A DNA stretch of 33,684 nt from Hypsibius dujardini (GCA_001579985.1 LRSR01009199.1:3586-37269); one strand, 5' to 3'. Counted from the first letter of the stretch, positions 11,182 through 23,393 are shown. A program made the numbers and translations. Notes: a model not told the origin generated them from the letters alone.

Positions 11182-11696
11182 TGTTAGGTCTACCAACCGG
11201 AAGAGGGATAGTTAACAAGTTTATTTATTAGACTAAAAGTAGAGAAGACTGGAAGAAAGGAAAGAGGAAGTAAAACTACCTCTTGAAATATTATAAAACA
11301 CATGATTATATAGTAAATTGTTAACTCTAAAAATGATAATATATAGCACATTGGGGAGGCTGGGGAGGCTGGGGAGGACTACCCTGTTAGGTCTACCAAC
11401 CGGAAGTTGGGTAATTAAAAGTTTATTAGACTGAAAGTATAGAGAGAGAAGTAAACTGGAAGAAAGGAAAGAGGAAAACACAACTCCGTTTAAAACTAAT
11501 AAAACACATGCTTATATAGTAAAGTGTTGACTATAAAAATGATAGTGAATAGCACATGCATCAAAATTACATACAACTAATTAGCTGTAGCAGCAGAATA
11601 GGGTTAATAGGGTAGACAGAGTTACTAAGTAAACACAGTACTAGTGAAACCAGCTGTAATTATTGGATATGAGGACTTTTTGGGCGTGGTCCAACA
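11182..11696 (+). mobile_element. Solo LTR of an LTR retrotransposon, with internal duplication
   Basis: It starts TGTTAGGTC and ends GTCCAACA, the TG...CA ends with short inverted termini typical of LTRs. The 4-bp sequence CCAG lies immediately on both sides (11178-11181 and 11697-11700), a target-site duplication. The first part is tandemly duplicated with a 203-bp period (11182 and 11385). There is no internal region or polyprotein, so it is a solo LTR. The superfamily is undetermined. Confidence 0.75.
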
Positions 11697-11751
11697 CCAG
11701 GAGACAGTAATAATAGACAAATTCCGGCTCTTACTAGTAAGAGGAGCAAAT

Positions 11752-12549
11752 TTATTTCTTCAAGCCTTGTAAGCGTGCCACCTCCTGTGCACAACGATCC
11801 ACTGCTGCCTGGACTTCCGGTGCCAAACCACAGAACGACGACCAGCGTTCATAACGTGTCCAAGACGGTCCTTCGGTTCCCGCGCAGCGATCGGTCGTAA
11901 TCGCCGCACCTGTCGTCTCAAGAATGTCCGCTAGAAGTCGTCCGTCATTTCTAACAAACTCCTCCCACAAATTATCCGGGACTTTGACTAACTCCTGACA
12001 GAGTTGCAATTTAGGTGCAGTCGCGTTGAGGGTTTCCCTATCCAATCCATACAAAATATACGCCTCCATCCAAGTGGGAACTGCTTCGGACTCGCCGGTT
12101 TCCTGTTGGAATTGCGGCATTCCAATGAGGGCAGACACACCGGGAAGTCTTCGGACTGCTCTGACCACTTTCCGGTACTTCTCCACTCCGTAGGCCTGGG
12201 AAAGCCGGTAGGGTACTCCATGGATTGAGAATAGGATGGGTTGCGGGAGAGCCGGTGATTTTTGGATGAAGCTGCTGGTTTCCGCGAGAATATAGGCCCA
12301 TGCCTTGGCGAGATTGGCCGCCTCCTGTCCCCGCAGCTGGAAGTGGAGTTGATGATAGTGTCCGTCACTTGCAACGCAGACTGGTTGGACAGTGACGCGA
12401 AAATTCTTGCCGCAACTTTTGGCGATCTTGTCGAGGATGGGCGAATCGCTGCCACTGTTGCGGAAGAGAAGGAAAAAGTCCTCCCACGTGAATGGATGGT
12501 ACTGGCAGATCGCCTTCATAATTCGTTTGCGCGGATATTCGATGCGGTT
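11752..12549 (-). CDS. Unrecognised protein, possible weak KH-like C-terminal part
   Basis: A - strand reading frame of at least 255 codons (first internal ATG at 12519) ends at TAA 11754-11752. It has protein-like composition and even codon use. It stays open upstream to acceptors at 12556 (CAG) or 12549 (AAG). Only the latter keeps phase 0 with the exon-like segment 12777-12745, giving a product that continues NRIEYPRKRIMKAIC. That segment, however, begins with ACG where the sister arm of the inverted repeat has ATG, so the true start may be the internal Met at 12519. The C-terminal third (RLLADILETTGAAITTD, then GLAPEVQAAVDRCAQEV) vaguely recalls a KH fold, but without a GxxG loop. I do not recognise the family. 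An AATAAA overlaps the stop codon. The next element downstream is the solo LTR. Confidence 0.6.
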   Translation of the reverse strand, partial: NRIEYPRKRIMKAICQYHPFTWEDFFLLFRNSGSDSPILDKIAKSCGKNFRVTVQPVCVASDGHYHQLHFQLRGQEAANLAKAWAYILAETSSFIQKSPALPQPILFSIHGVPYRLSQAYGVEKYRKVVRAVRRLPGVSALIGMPQFQQETGESEAVPTWMEAYILYGLDRETLNATAPKLQLCQELVKVPDNLWEEFVRNDGRLLADILETTGAAITTDRCAGTEGPSWTRYERWSSFCGLAPEVQAAVDRCAQEVARLQGLKK

Positions 12550-12678
12550 CTTGCTACTGAGGTACGGCCCAAATCGAAAAAATTTAATTTATAAAAAGCG
12601 AGGTCAACAGCTCAGACTTGATTCTGTTGCTGTTCATAATATTCTGAATTCGAGAATTGAGCACGCCTTCCAGTTTGG

Positions 12679-13150
12679 TTTGACTCTCACAAGGAAATGA
12701 AACCACTCTGAACGGCGAATTTCTTTAAATCTGTTTGCTCTTACCGATGCACTCCTGCCTGGTCTCTTCGATTCCGTCGAGAAAATCGGCAAAAAACCAG
12801 AACTACTATTTTAAATTAAATAAAAATTGACTAGTGGTAGTATATTGAGGGCGCTGTCTATGTTACTGAAACATGTACTAATTGATTATTTGATTTCGAA
12901 CGAACTGATCGATTGAATAAACGCAGACACATTTTATTAACTGATTAATTCACAGAGACGGTAACGTAAACAGCGCCCCCACTATAACACCACTAGTCAG
13001 TTTTTATTTATTTAAAATAGTCGTTCTCGTTTTCTGCCGATTTTCTCGATGGAATCGAAGAGACCAGGCAAGAGTGCATCGGTAAGAGCAAACAGATATA
13101 CAGGAATTCGCCGTCCAGAAGTGGTTTCCCTTCCTTGTCAGGACTTTGAC
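12679..13150. repeat. Inverted duplication of a promoter and first-exon-like segment
   Basis: Arms of about 193 bp (12679-12871 and 12958-13150) are roughly 85-90% identical in opposite orientation around a loop of about 86 bp. Each arm contains the same 33-nt exon-like segment followed by GTAAGAG: 12777-12745 on the - strand and 13049-13081 on the + strand. The right copy starts ATGGAATCGAAG (MESKRPGKSAS). The left copy has ACG at that codon. AT-rich sequence lies upstream of both. The arrangement is head-to-head, pointing away from the loop. Confidence 0.75.
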
Positions 13151-13164
13151 TGTACCATACAGTA

Positions 13165-13307
13165 CTGTACTGCCGCGATTATGACGGTCGGTTTTTGCAC
13201 CCGGGCAGCGCACTCGGCCTGTGTGTGTTGGCTGGGTGCCAACTTATGACAGAGGCGCGTGTGACGGAGGCGGGACTTAACAGAACGTTATAATCGCGGC
13301 AGTACAG
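13165..13307. mobile_element. 143-bp MITE with 18-bp terminal inverted repeats
   Basis: The perfect inverted termini CTGTACTGCCGCGATTAT (13165-13182) and its reverse complement (13290-13307) are flanked by TA on both sides (13163-13164, 13308-13309), fitting a Tc1/mariner-type non-autonomous element. It sits directly beyond the right arm of the inverted duplication. Confidence 0.85.
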
Positions 13308-13419
13308 TAAGCTGGTATTTTTCCCTGCCGTTTTGAGGGCGTATTTCCACATGAATCATCATATGTGTACGACAAAGAGTACGATGTGCGATGTGTATGT
13401 GAATGTGTTCATTTACCGT

Positions 13420-13657
13420 TCAATCAATCAATCAATCAATTGAGATCTGAGTATTTACGAAAGCAATTCAACTGAGCAATCAATCAACCGACTGAAGTAA
13501 TAACAGACAAAATTAAGTTGATATCGTCATCGTTTCGTCAATCAATCAATCAATCAATCGAGATCTGAGTATTTATGAAAGCAATTCAACTGAGCAATCA
13601 ATCAACCGACTGAAATAATAGCAGACACAAAACTAAGTTGATATCGTCATCGTTTTG
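13420..13657. repeat. 118-bp tandem duplication with (AATC)n
   Basis: Two copies, each made of (CAAT)n, then GAGATCTGAGTATTTA (at 13442 and 13560), a second AATC run, and a segment ending GTTGATATCGTCATCGTTT. They differ by a few substitutions. Confidence 0.85.
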
Positions 13658-13846
13658 TAGTGAATTTTCCCCCAACACTGCCCTCCTTACTTTCTTCCAA
13701 ATATTCGGCATCCCCGCGGCATACAAAAATAGCCCTTCCATGGCAGCAAATGCTGATTAAAACCCTGATGACTACGACTTAAATGTACAAGGAGATTAAA
13801 GCTTAATTGTGACAAAGTGTAAATAACGGCTGGGCCGCCCACTCGA

Positions 13847-13921
13847 AATGGGTGGGTCAAGTATGCAATGGGTGGGTCCAGTATGGAATGGGTGGGTCAA
13901 GTATGCAATGGGTGGGCAAAC
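13847..13921 (+). repeat. 20-bp minisatellite upstream of ATE1
   Basis: Almost four units of AATGGGTGGGTCAAGTATGC with minor changes, about 470 bp before the ATE1 start codon. Nothing else is recognised between 13658 and 14391 except presumed promoter and 5' UTR. Confidence 0.85.
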
Positions 13922-14391
13922 TCCCACTTCCGATAACGATTCTTCTCAATCTTCTCTTTTAGAGTGAGCTCATGTTCGCTCTTATTCCGTTACGAATGTG
14001 GTACCCGTAGACTTTGGAGGTTATTCCGGACTTCACCAAATCTTCATCTCGATCCTTACATAGCAGGCCGAAAAGTTAAAGCATCCGAAGAAAAGGTGAG
14101 AAAATAAAAACAAATATGGCAATGCGTGTGTAGAAAAAGGTTGTGTTGTTGACCGAACGCGATGATAAAGACAGCTCTTTTCTATTTGCGTCTTGTTATT
14201 CTTACTATTCCTCACACGCAGTTACGCTTTAGGCCTTTATTCGTTTAATTTGACGTGTCGTCTTGTAGCACGAGGATTCAAGCAGCATTTTTGTGTGGAT
14301 CGGGAATTTTTTTCACGCGTTAGCTGGCCGTTTGCGTGGTGTGACTGAGTTTTGTGATTGTGAGACAAGACGAAGGAGTCAAGAGAAGATC

Positions 14392-17017
<2,626 letters not shown>

Positions 17018-17820
17018 GAGATTCTTCTCTTGCGGATTCCTGTTTGATCCCTTTGTCTGTGGTGTGGGAGAACCGCCTCATTGCATTGTTTGACCTTTTA
17101 TATCATAAGGCACTTAGTTTATTCGTACACGATTAGTAAACATACTTCTCCAGTGATCACCATTAGAACTGAGATTTTACTTGAGTACTGAATCCATCGT
17201 TATGTTTTATGTCTGTTTTCTAGTTCTCGTTCTTTTACCCCTTAGGAGAGGTCCGCTTTTGCTCTTTCTGACACCGTTGTGGGAAAGAGGATTTGTCTGC
17301 CCGAAAATGGTCGATCACTTTAAATGGTCGTTTCGATCGAGGCCAAGGCGGAGAAGCAAGAGACTAATCACTACACATTTTTTAAAGAGATCTCTAGACG
17401 ATCTTTACCAACTTATCAGAACCGAAATCCGAAGAGGGAAATTCCTGTTTTTGTCGACGCACCCTCACGAACGCCGTCTGCATGAGACTTATTCTGTTCT
17501 AAGCCTGAAGCGCCACCTTTTTTGTTGTTGAGAATGTTTAGTGCGAACTTCATTTTTGTTTTTTTTTTAAGTGTTCCATCGAGGCAAGGCAAGAACAGAA
17601 CAGATTGCTTAGCAAGGAGAAATCTAGCAAAATCCTCAAAGGAGTTCTCAAAGGAGCTAGGGCTAAACTAAAAACTAAACATCTATCCATTTAATCGGGA
17701 GAATTTCGTGCCGTGTAAAAAAACGGCTCTTGTGAGACTGAATGAAGTAAAAAGGCAAAAAGGCAAAAAAATAATTTGGCACAGGAAAAAGAACAAAACT
17801 CGATATGTGACTGACGATGA
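17018..17820. other. Tail-to-tail interval between ATE1 and the PHD gene
   Basis: Presumed 3' UTRs of both genes. No canonical AATAAA is seen close to either stop codon. A + strand frame of about 109 codons (ATG 17202 to 17531) exists, but it has low-complexity hydrophobic and basic composition and no family resemblance, so I do not call it. Confidence 0.4.
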
Positions 17821-18233
17821 TCAGTCAATGATGTCGATGGTGGCGGTGATATTCCCTAATGGACGCTTAACACGTGGGTAGGCGCTTTCAGTTTTGGTCC
17901 CTTGCGGGGGTGATCCAAGGGAAGACGCTGAGCTGCACGACGGAATGCTCAGTTCTTCAGACATCGTGGAATCCGGCTGAATAACAGCCTCAGGTTCCGG
18001 TAGCGATTCTGTCATATCCTTGGAGAAAAGATACGGCACTGATGTGTCATCTCTCATTAGTCTATCGATGAAAGTGTCTCGTCTGCCTGTCTATCTCAGC
18101 TTATCTGCCCGCCTTCCTGTCTGCCTGCTTGCCTGTCTGTCTGGCTGTCTGCCTAACTGTCTGCTTGCTTGCTTGCCAGCCTGCCTGCCTGCCTGCCTGT
18201 CTGTCTGCTGTCTGCTGTCTGCTGCCTGCCTGC

Positions 18234-18282
<49 letters not shown>

Positions 18283-19031
18283 CGGTTTATATGTCTGCCT
18301 GTCTGTCTGTCCCTTCGACCGTCCGTTGAACTGTCGTTTCTGTTTTTTGTGGTGATATCCAGCGTTCGAGGCCAATATGCGCAAAGTGCAGACGAATGTC
18401 TTACCGGTACGCCAGTGGATGAAACCACCGAAGACTGATTGACAGGATCTAACTCATAACTGATGTTCTTGAAGACGGTCAAAACTTGAGTCAGACTTGC
18501 TAGGGCGACGTCACACTGTTCGTCAAGGCGTTGCTTTGTCAGCTGCCGAGAGGGGGCAGACGGAGGCGTCTGCCTCTGCAGCGGTGGACGACCGTGCGGC
18601 CTCGGTGCGGCTTGGCTGGTCTGTGTGAGCAGTTTCTCCACCGCTTGATGCACAGCTGGGAACGTTGGAAACGGGCGTGGCGGAGTGAGATTGGTCATGT
18701 ACGGGGAGATTGAGTGGGCCTTAGGGGCAGTGAGGGCTGGCGACGAAAAGGTCGGAGATAGTGACGGAGTTCTCCGCATGCAAGTTTCATGGGCCGCGGG
18801 ACTGGCTAGAGGATGGAGTGGTTTGAAGACTATTTTCAGGCTGTACATGTCTGAAATTAAAAAAAACATTCGTGAGATCGGCCGATAGAACTCTACGAAC
18901 TTAAGAAACTCACACTTGAGTATTTATTTATTGTTTACTAGTATTATCTGACCGAGGAGCGAAGCGACGAGGTCCTCTAACTTAGGAAGATTTTCAGATG
19001 CAAAGTACAAATTCAGATACAAAGTACGACC

Positions 19032-19084
<53 letters not shown>

Positions 19085-20189
19085 GCCTGCATGTCTGTCG
19101 GTCTGTCTGCCTGCCTGCCTGCCTGCATGTCTGTCTGTGTGTCTGTCTGTCTGTGTGCCTGTCTGTCACAGTCATGGGGAGGATAATTACACTCAGTGCT
19201 CGCATACGATTGGCCAGTGTAGTCTAGGGCGCCCTACCTTTCGAACTACAGTGAATATCAAACTCGAGCGCTGCGGAAGACAAACGTCTGAAAGCTTTAG
19301 GATTGGCTTTCAATAAACGATAAAATCTGTTCCTTCTAAGTACTAGTAAGAAATACCTCAACTTAAGGCATCAATTCTGTTTTCGCAAAACAATTGACTG
19401 AGCTCAGTCAAACAGTTCCTATTCCTACTGAGACAGTTCCTATTCCTACTCAAACAGTTCCTATTCCTATTGACACAATTCCTATTCCTACTCAAACAGT
19501 TTCTATTCCTACTCAGACAGTTTCTATTCCTACTCAGACAGTCCATGCAATAAAACGTCTCTATCGTATCCGCATAGTCCGCCGACATGGCCATACAGCT
19601 ACCGTGGAACCATCCTCGGCACTTGTCGCAGCCTCTGAAAGAGAAGAAAACGCAACACTGTTACACTAGACGCTCATGCGACCGAGATTCGACTGATTGG
19701 ATTGATTGATTGGTTGGATTGATTAGTTGATTCGATTGATTGATCCGACTGATTGATTGGTTGATTCGATTGGTTGATTCGATTGATTGGATTGATTGAT
19801 TGGTTGGATTGATTGGTTGATTGGATTGATTGATCCGATTGATTGATTGGTTGGATTGATTGGTTGATTCGATTGATTGATCCGATTGATTGATTGATTT
19901 CCCTTCTTTTTTACTTGTTTCCATTTAGTAATTCCACTAGAATTCCCCTCGTACTGTGATCAAGTTCTTTTTTTTTCAATCATTTCACCGCTGCTTATCA
20001 GCTGCATCAAACTCACATCATAAATCCCTCCTGACCAATCTTGCATATCCCACAATCTGAGGAGGAATAAAAAGTGCAAAAAAAAGAAGAAAAAAAAGGT
20101 TTTATTGCGCTCTCACCGTCCGCACGATTAACACTTGCATTCTGGAACGGAGTGGGATACTCTGGACTGTTGGGCCAACCCGCGAACAT
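17821..20189 (-). CDS. Small PHD-finger protein, 5 coding exons
   Basis: Exons on the - strand: 20189-20117, 20056-20017, 19634-19534, 18850-18405 and 18018-17821. They join in phase to 285 aa. A complete C4HC3 PHD finger is assembled across exons 1-3: Cys26, Cys29, Cys40, Cys43, His48, Cys51, Cys67, Cys70, with FMIGCDKCRGWFHGSC in the middle. That core and Trp46 resemble the CFP1-type PHD fingers that read methylated H3K4; the usual aromatic residue before the first Cys is Asp here. The rest is Pro/Ser-rich with one likely helix at about 173-205 (LDEQCDVALASLTQVL) and an acidic tail ending TIDIID. I do not recognise the exact orthologue. The exon 3 donor lies in the first unit of a 21-bp minisatellite. 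The start is the first Met of exon 1; a spliced 5' UTR exon ending at about 20500 (donor GTGAGT) is possible. Confidence 0.82.
18075..18321 (+). repeat. (CTGT)n/(CTGC)n array in last PHD-gene intron
   Basis: Impure CTGT, CTGC and CTGG tetranucleotides on the + strand (ACAG on the coding strand), occupying about two thirds of intron 18019-18404. Confidence 0.93.
19030..19172 (+). repeat. (CTGT)n array in PHD-gene intron 3
   Basis: About 140 bp of CTGT with CTGC variants, preceded by TACAAAGTACGACC (19018-19031). The same 14-mer precedes the array at 23343. Confidence 0.93.
19388..19548 (-). repeat. 21-bp minisatellite spanning the PHD exon 3 donor
   Basis: Six 21-bp units. On the - strand the unit reads CTGAGTAGGAATAGAAACTGT. 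The unit length is a multiple of three and no stop occurs, so the exon frame stays open through the array as CLSRNRN heptads. Five of the six units keep a GA|GTAGGA or CA|GTAGGA donor-like site in the same phase as the donor I use at 19534/19533. Confidence 0.88.
19690..19900 (-). repeat. (TTGA)n-type array in PHD-gene intron 2
   Basis: Degenerate GATT/TTGA tetranucleotides with GGTT and CGAT interruptions, in the intron between exons 2 and 3 of the PHD gene. Confidence 0.88.
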
Positions 20190-20632
20190 TTCCTGATGCG
20201 GACACAAGACAAAAGGAAGAGAGAGAATAATGTTCGTCAAAGAAACCTTTTTTTTGCGGCAGAGAACCACGAACAATCCACGCGGCTAACCAGCACGAAC
20301 AGAATCGTTTAATCTCAACAAATATTGTTTTAACTGAAGGAATGGAACAGATAATTAGCACCGATGCTACTTCACACACGAACACAAAGTCAATACGGGC
20401 TGGCCCAGTCAAGCAACACGAACACAAAGTCAATACGAGTTGGCCCAGTCAAGCAACACGAACACATTCAGTTCAGCACGAAGAACATAGCCGACTCACG
20501 TAAGCGATGGATATTCAACGCGAGCGCGGATCCTTAAGCACACGAACGGGCCGCTGAACAACCGAACAAAACGACATGAAAATTGAAAATAAAATATTAA
20601 TTTGTCCTTTAAATAGTTGTGTTCGGGCAGCC
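20190..20632. promoter_or_regulatory. Shared head-to-head promoter region of PHD gene and GFOD gene
   Basis: The start codons of the two genes are 443 bp apart and point away from each other, so both promoters must lie here or in first introns. A 40-bp tandem duplication (20381-20460) lies in it. On the - strand, TTAC|GTGAGT at 20500/20499 could end a non-coding first exon of the PHD gene. Confidence 0.5.
20381..20460. repeat. 40-bp tandem duplication
   Basis: Two units containing GAACACAAAGTCAATACG and TGGCCCAGTCAAGCAACAC, with a third partial start (GAACACA) after them. Confidence 0.88.
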
Positions 20633-21875
20633 ATGCTTCCAAAGATCGCATTTTTCGGGACCAATGCCCTAGCTGCAGCGTTAATTGCTGAGCTGCAGCG
20701 GTTGGACTTTGAGATTGTCGGATTGTGGGATCAACATTTAAAAACGTCTTCCGCATGGTGCGCTCACTTTAAAATTCCCGTGGCTTCGGATTCGATTGAA
20801 GAACTGCTGAAGGACCAAGAAGTGGACCTGGTTATTGTGTGCGCGCTACCGCACTTTCATCGGGAGATCACAACGAAGGCCTTGGCCGCGGGGAAGCATG
20901 TCATCTGCGAGCCTCCATTGGGACTTACAGGTAAACACGCATCGCGGCGGTGGATTGATTGATTGCCGTGGTGAATCGTTAATTTCTTCAATCAATCAAT
21001 CAACCACTGAGCAGATATAGTAGTGACTATTTGACCGTGTTCAATGCAGCAGTGGCAAAAATTGATCAGTAATCGTACTTTCAATGTCGTAGGCTGAATT
21101 TACGTGCATGTGTGTCAGAAATTTTTATTTTTTATATTTCTTAATATCTTTATTCTGATTCTGAAGCCGTATTTGGGACTTACAGGTAAACACCCATCGC
21201 GGCGGTGGATTGATTGATTGTCGTGTCGAATCGTTGATTTCTTCAATCAATCAATCAATCAACCAGTGATGAGGTATAGTGGTGACTGTTTCGCCGTTTT
21301 CAATGCAGCAGTGGCTAAAATTGATCAATAATAGCACATACATGCACATACGATATTATTACTGAAATTTGTGTTTTACATTATAAATTTTTGATGTAAA
21401 GAGTTTCTCCGTAGGTTCGGACAACGCGGCGATCATGGAGCTCGCCGTTTACTATCCGTCCATGACCCTCTCCACCTTTGGCATGCGACACCTTCCCGGC
21501 GTGAAGGCCGCCAAAAAAGCCCTCACGGACAATCTCATCGGCAGCATCCAGGCCTTCGAGATCAGTCTGCATTGTGGACCCAGTGAGATCGCGGAGAGAA
21601 TGCCCTACGACTCGGCGTGTCTCAGGGAGCTGGCGGCCGGTCCTCTCTTCTCCGCCGCCATCCACCTCACCGATCTCATGCATTACTTGGCCGGTCAACG
21701 TGTCTACACGGTCTGTGGGACGGTGAAGCGATTCCAGAAAAACCCACCACAATTCAAATACGACCAGCACCTCACGCGGGAAGACTTCATCATGTGGCAG
21801 GTAATGGCTGTCTGTCTGTCTGCCTGTCTGCCTGCCTGTCTGCCTGCCTACCTGCCTGCCTACCTGCCTGCCTAC

Positions 21876-21915
<40 letters not shown>

Positions 21916-22551
21916 TTGTCTGTCTGTCTGTTTGTCTGTCTGTCTGCGTGTATGTCTGTCTGCTTGTCTGTCTATCTGTTTGCTTGTCTCTACCTCGCCC
22001 ACCCGGGTCTTCTCCATCAAATGCTTATTGGTCATTGGCAGGGAATCCTCGAAGGTGACATTCCCTGCAACACGGTGATCAACAACAATTTCCCCGGCAA
22101 ATTCGAGCTGCGGTTTACCATCAGTGGCGAAAAAGGCTCGCTGGTTTTGGACGGCGATGGGGGCCTGTTTTTGGAAACGCCGGGTCGGGAGCAACGGGAT
22201 GTGATTGTTTCGGTTGATCAGTCAAACAGCCAATCAGAGGCGCCGCTGCAGAGGGCGCCACTGCAGATGGGTCAGCGGTTTGATTACCGCCATCCCGAGC
22301 TGGTGGTGAAGGGCGTGGCGGCCATGTGCGCCAGTTTGAAGGAAGCGTTCGAGCCGCTCCCGGAACGACGACATTGGTCGGCGGAGCAGTTGACCGGGGC
22401 GGGGACATTCCGGGACTGTCAGTATGCCAGGGCCGTGGTGGACGCGGTGAAAAGGTCCAGTGAAACCCGCCGGTGGACGGAGGTGCGCATCCCAACCAAA
22501 GCTTTGGACGGCGGGAGTTTGAGTGTTTCCCTTGCGAGATTTACGGCTTGA
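20633..22551 (+). CDS. GFOD: Glucose-fructose oxidoreductase domain-containing protein (GFOD1/2 type), 3 exons
   Basis: Member of the Gfo/Idh/MocA family. The substrate of animal GFOD proteins is not well defined, so I infer no reaction. Exons 20633-20930, 21415-21800 and 22042-22551 join in phase to 397 aa, close to the 385-390 aa usual for GFOD. It starts with a Rossmann segment (MLPKIAFFGTNALAAALI), then DLVIVCALPHFHREI and AAGKHVICEPP. The second exon covers the middle (YYPSMTLSTFGMRHLPG, FSAAIHLTDLMHYLAGQ). The third ends with RRHWSAEQL, TFRDCQYARAVVDAVKRSS and RRWTEV, which is very GFOD-like near the C-terminus. An in-frame ATG at 20576 would add 19 residues; I prefer 20633 because family members begin at this point and its context (GCAGCC ATG) is good. 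AATAAA at 22774. The gene is tail-to-tail with SF3B3. Confidence 0.93.
20931..21414 (+). repeat. GFOD intron 1: direct duplication including the splice donor
   Basis: Two copies, starting near 20920 and 21176 (about 256 bp apart), share GGGACTTACAGGTAAACAC, (TTGA)n, (CAAT)n and TTCAATGCAGCAGTGG. The last 11 nt of exon 1 and the donor are therefore repeated inside the intron. Each copy also carries inverted TTGATTGATTG and CAATCAATCAA runs that can fold into a hairpin. Confidence 0.88.
21808..21990 (+). repeat. (CTGT)n array in GFOD intron 2
   Basis: Starts 7 nt after the donor and fills most of the 241-bp intron, with CTGC, CTAC and TTGT variants. Confidence 0.94.
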
Positions 22552-22602
22552 GTGGGTAAAAAACTGGACTGGAAACCTCCTCTGTCAAGCACCATCCCGC
22601 GG

Positions 22603-22755
22603 AAGGTCCCCGAGGACTCCTCGAGGACTCCCCGCGGACTCCCGAGGACTCCCCGCGGAAGGTCCCCGAGGAAGGTCCCCGAGGAAGGTCCTCGAGGAAG
22701 GTTCCCGAGGACTCCCCGCGGAAGGTCCCCGAGGACTCCCCGAGGACTCCTGGAG
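22603..22755. repeat. GC-rich minisatellite in the GFOD 3' UTR
   Basis: Degenerate 10-12-bp units of the types GAGGACTCCC, GCGGAAGGTCCCC and GAGGAAGGTCCCC. Open frames through it on both strands are repeat-derived. Confidence 0.85.
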
Positions 22756-22773
22756 GAGTACTACACACTTGCC

Positions 22774-22779
22774 AATAAA
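22774..22779 (+). terminator. Polyadenylation signal AATAAA for GFOD
   Basis: A canonical AATAAA lies 223 nt after the GFOD stop codon and before the convergent SF3B3 3' end. No matching signal for SF3B3 was seen close to its stop. Confidence 0.55.
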
Positions 22780-22948
22780 TTGCAGCGCAATCTTGTTTAG
22801 CAACGCCGCTGGAGTTCCTCGGCCAAAACACATCAGTTCGCGGGCTCCACCTGGTGCCCGAATCAAAGCAATCCGAAAAGTGTGCAGAATAGAAATGCAA
22901 CAGACAGAGTGCCATATAAAAACAAAACAGCAGTTGCATAATTATATA

Positions 22949-23343
22949 TTAAAACGCATAACGGTTGCGAATGTCTTCGAGCTTCTTGGCCACCTCGTTC
23001 GGTGTCCGGTCCAGTTCCTCGGCAATCTCCTTCTGCTTCGCATAGTCCAGGGCGTTGTACTGCTCGCACAGATCGCCGTCCACCACACCCTAAAGGGAAA
23101 CCAGAAAGACGCATGACCAAACTCTACATCCCAAATTGCAAACATGAACCTATGACTGGAGATGGAAGAAAGAAGAGAACTCGCACCTTGACTGGCCAAT
23201 AGTACGACCGGTAATGGAGATGGTCCCGGCCGCAAAGCGGAGGCTTCTCGTTTCGGAGATGCAGTTCCAGATGCTGAAAAAACTCTTGATCCTGGAAAGA
23301 AACAGTCCCACTTTTCGTTGCATTTGAGTACAAAGTACGACCC

Positions 23344-23393
<50 letters not shown>

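Noticed and set aside
11988-12594. Alternative frames of 74-155 codons over gene 2
   Set aside because: They are shadows of the 255-codon frame. The chosen frame is the longest and has the most protein-like composition.
13431-13560. Regular AATC repeats considered as a CRISPR-like array
   Set aside because: These are simple tandem repeats in an intron-bearing eukaryotic genome. There are no repeat-spacer units and no cas genes.
17202-17531. 109-codon + strand frame after ATE1
   Set aside because: It lies in the convergent 3' region, has no family resemblance, and its length is not unusual for chance.
19394-19669. + strand frame with TVPIPTQ heptads
   Set aside because: It is the antisense of the 21-bp minisatellite and the PHD exon; it has no ATG and no partner exon.
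22552-23116. Several long frames across the GFOD/SF3B3 3' ends
   Set aside because: They come from the GC-rich minisatellite and from antisense of the last SF3B3 exons.
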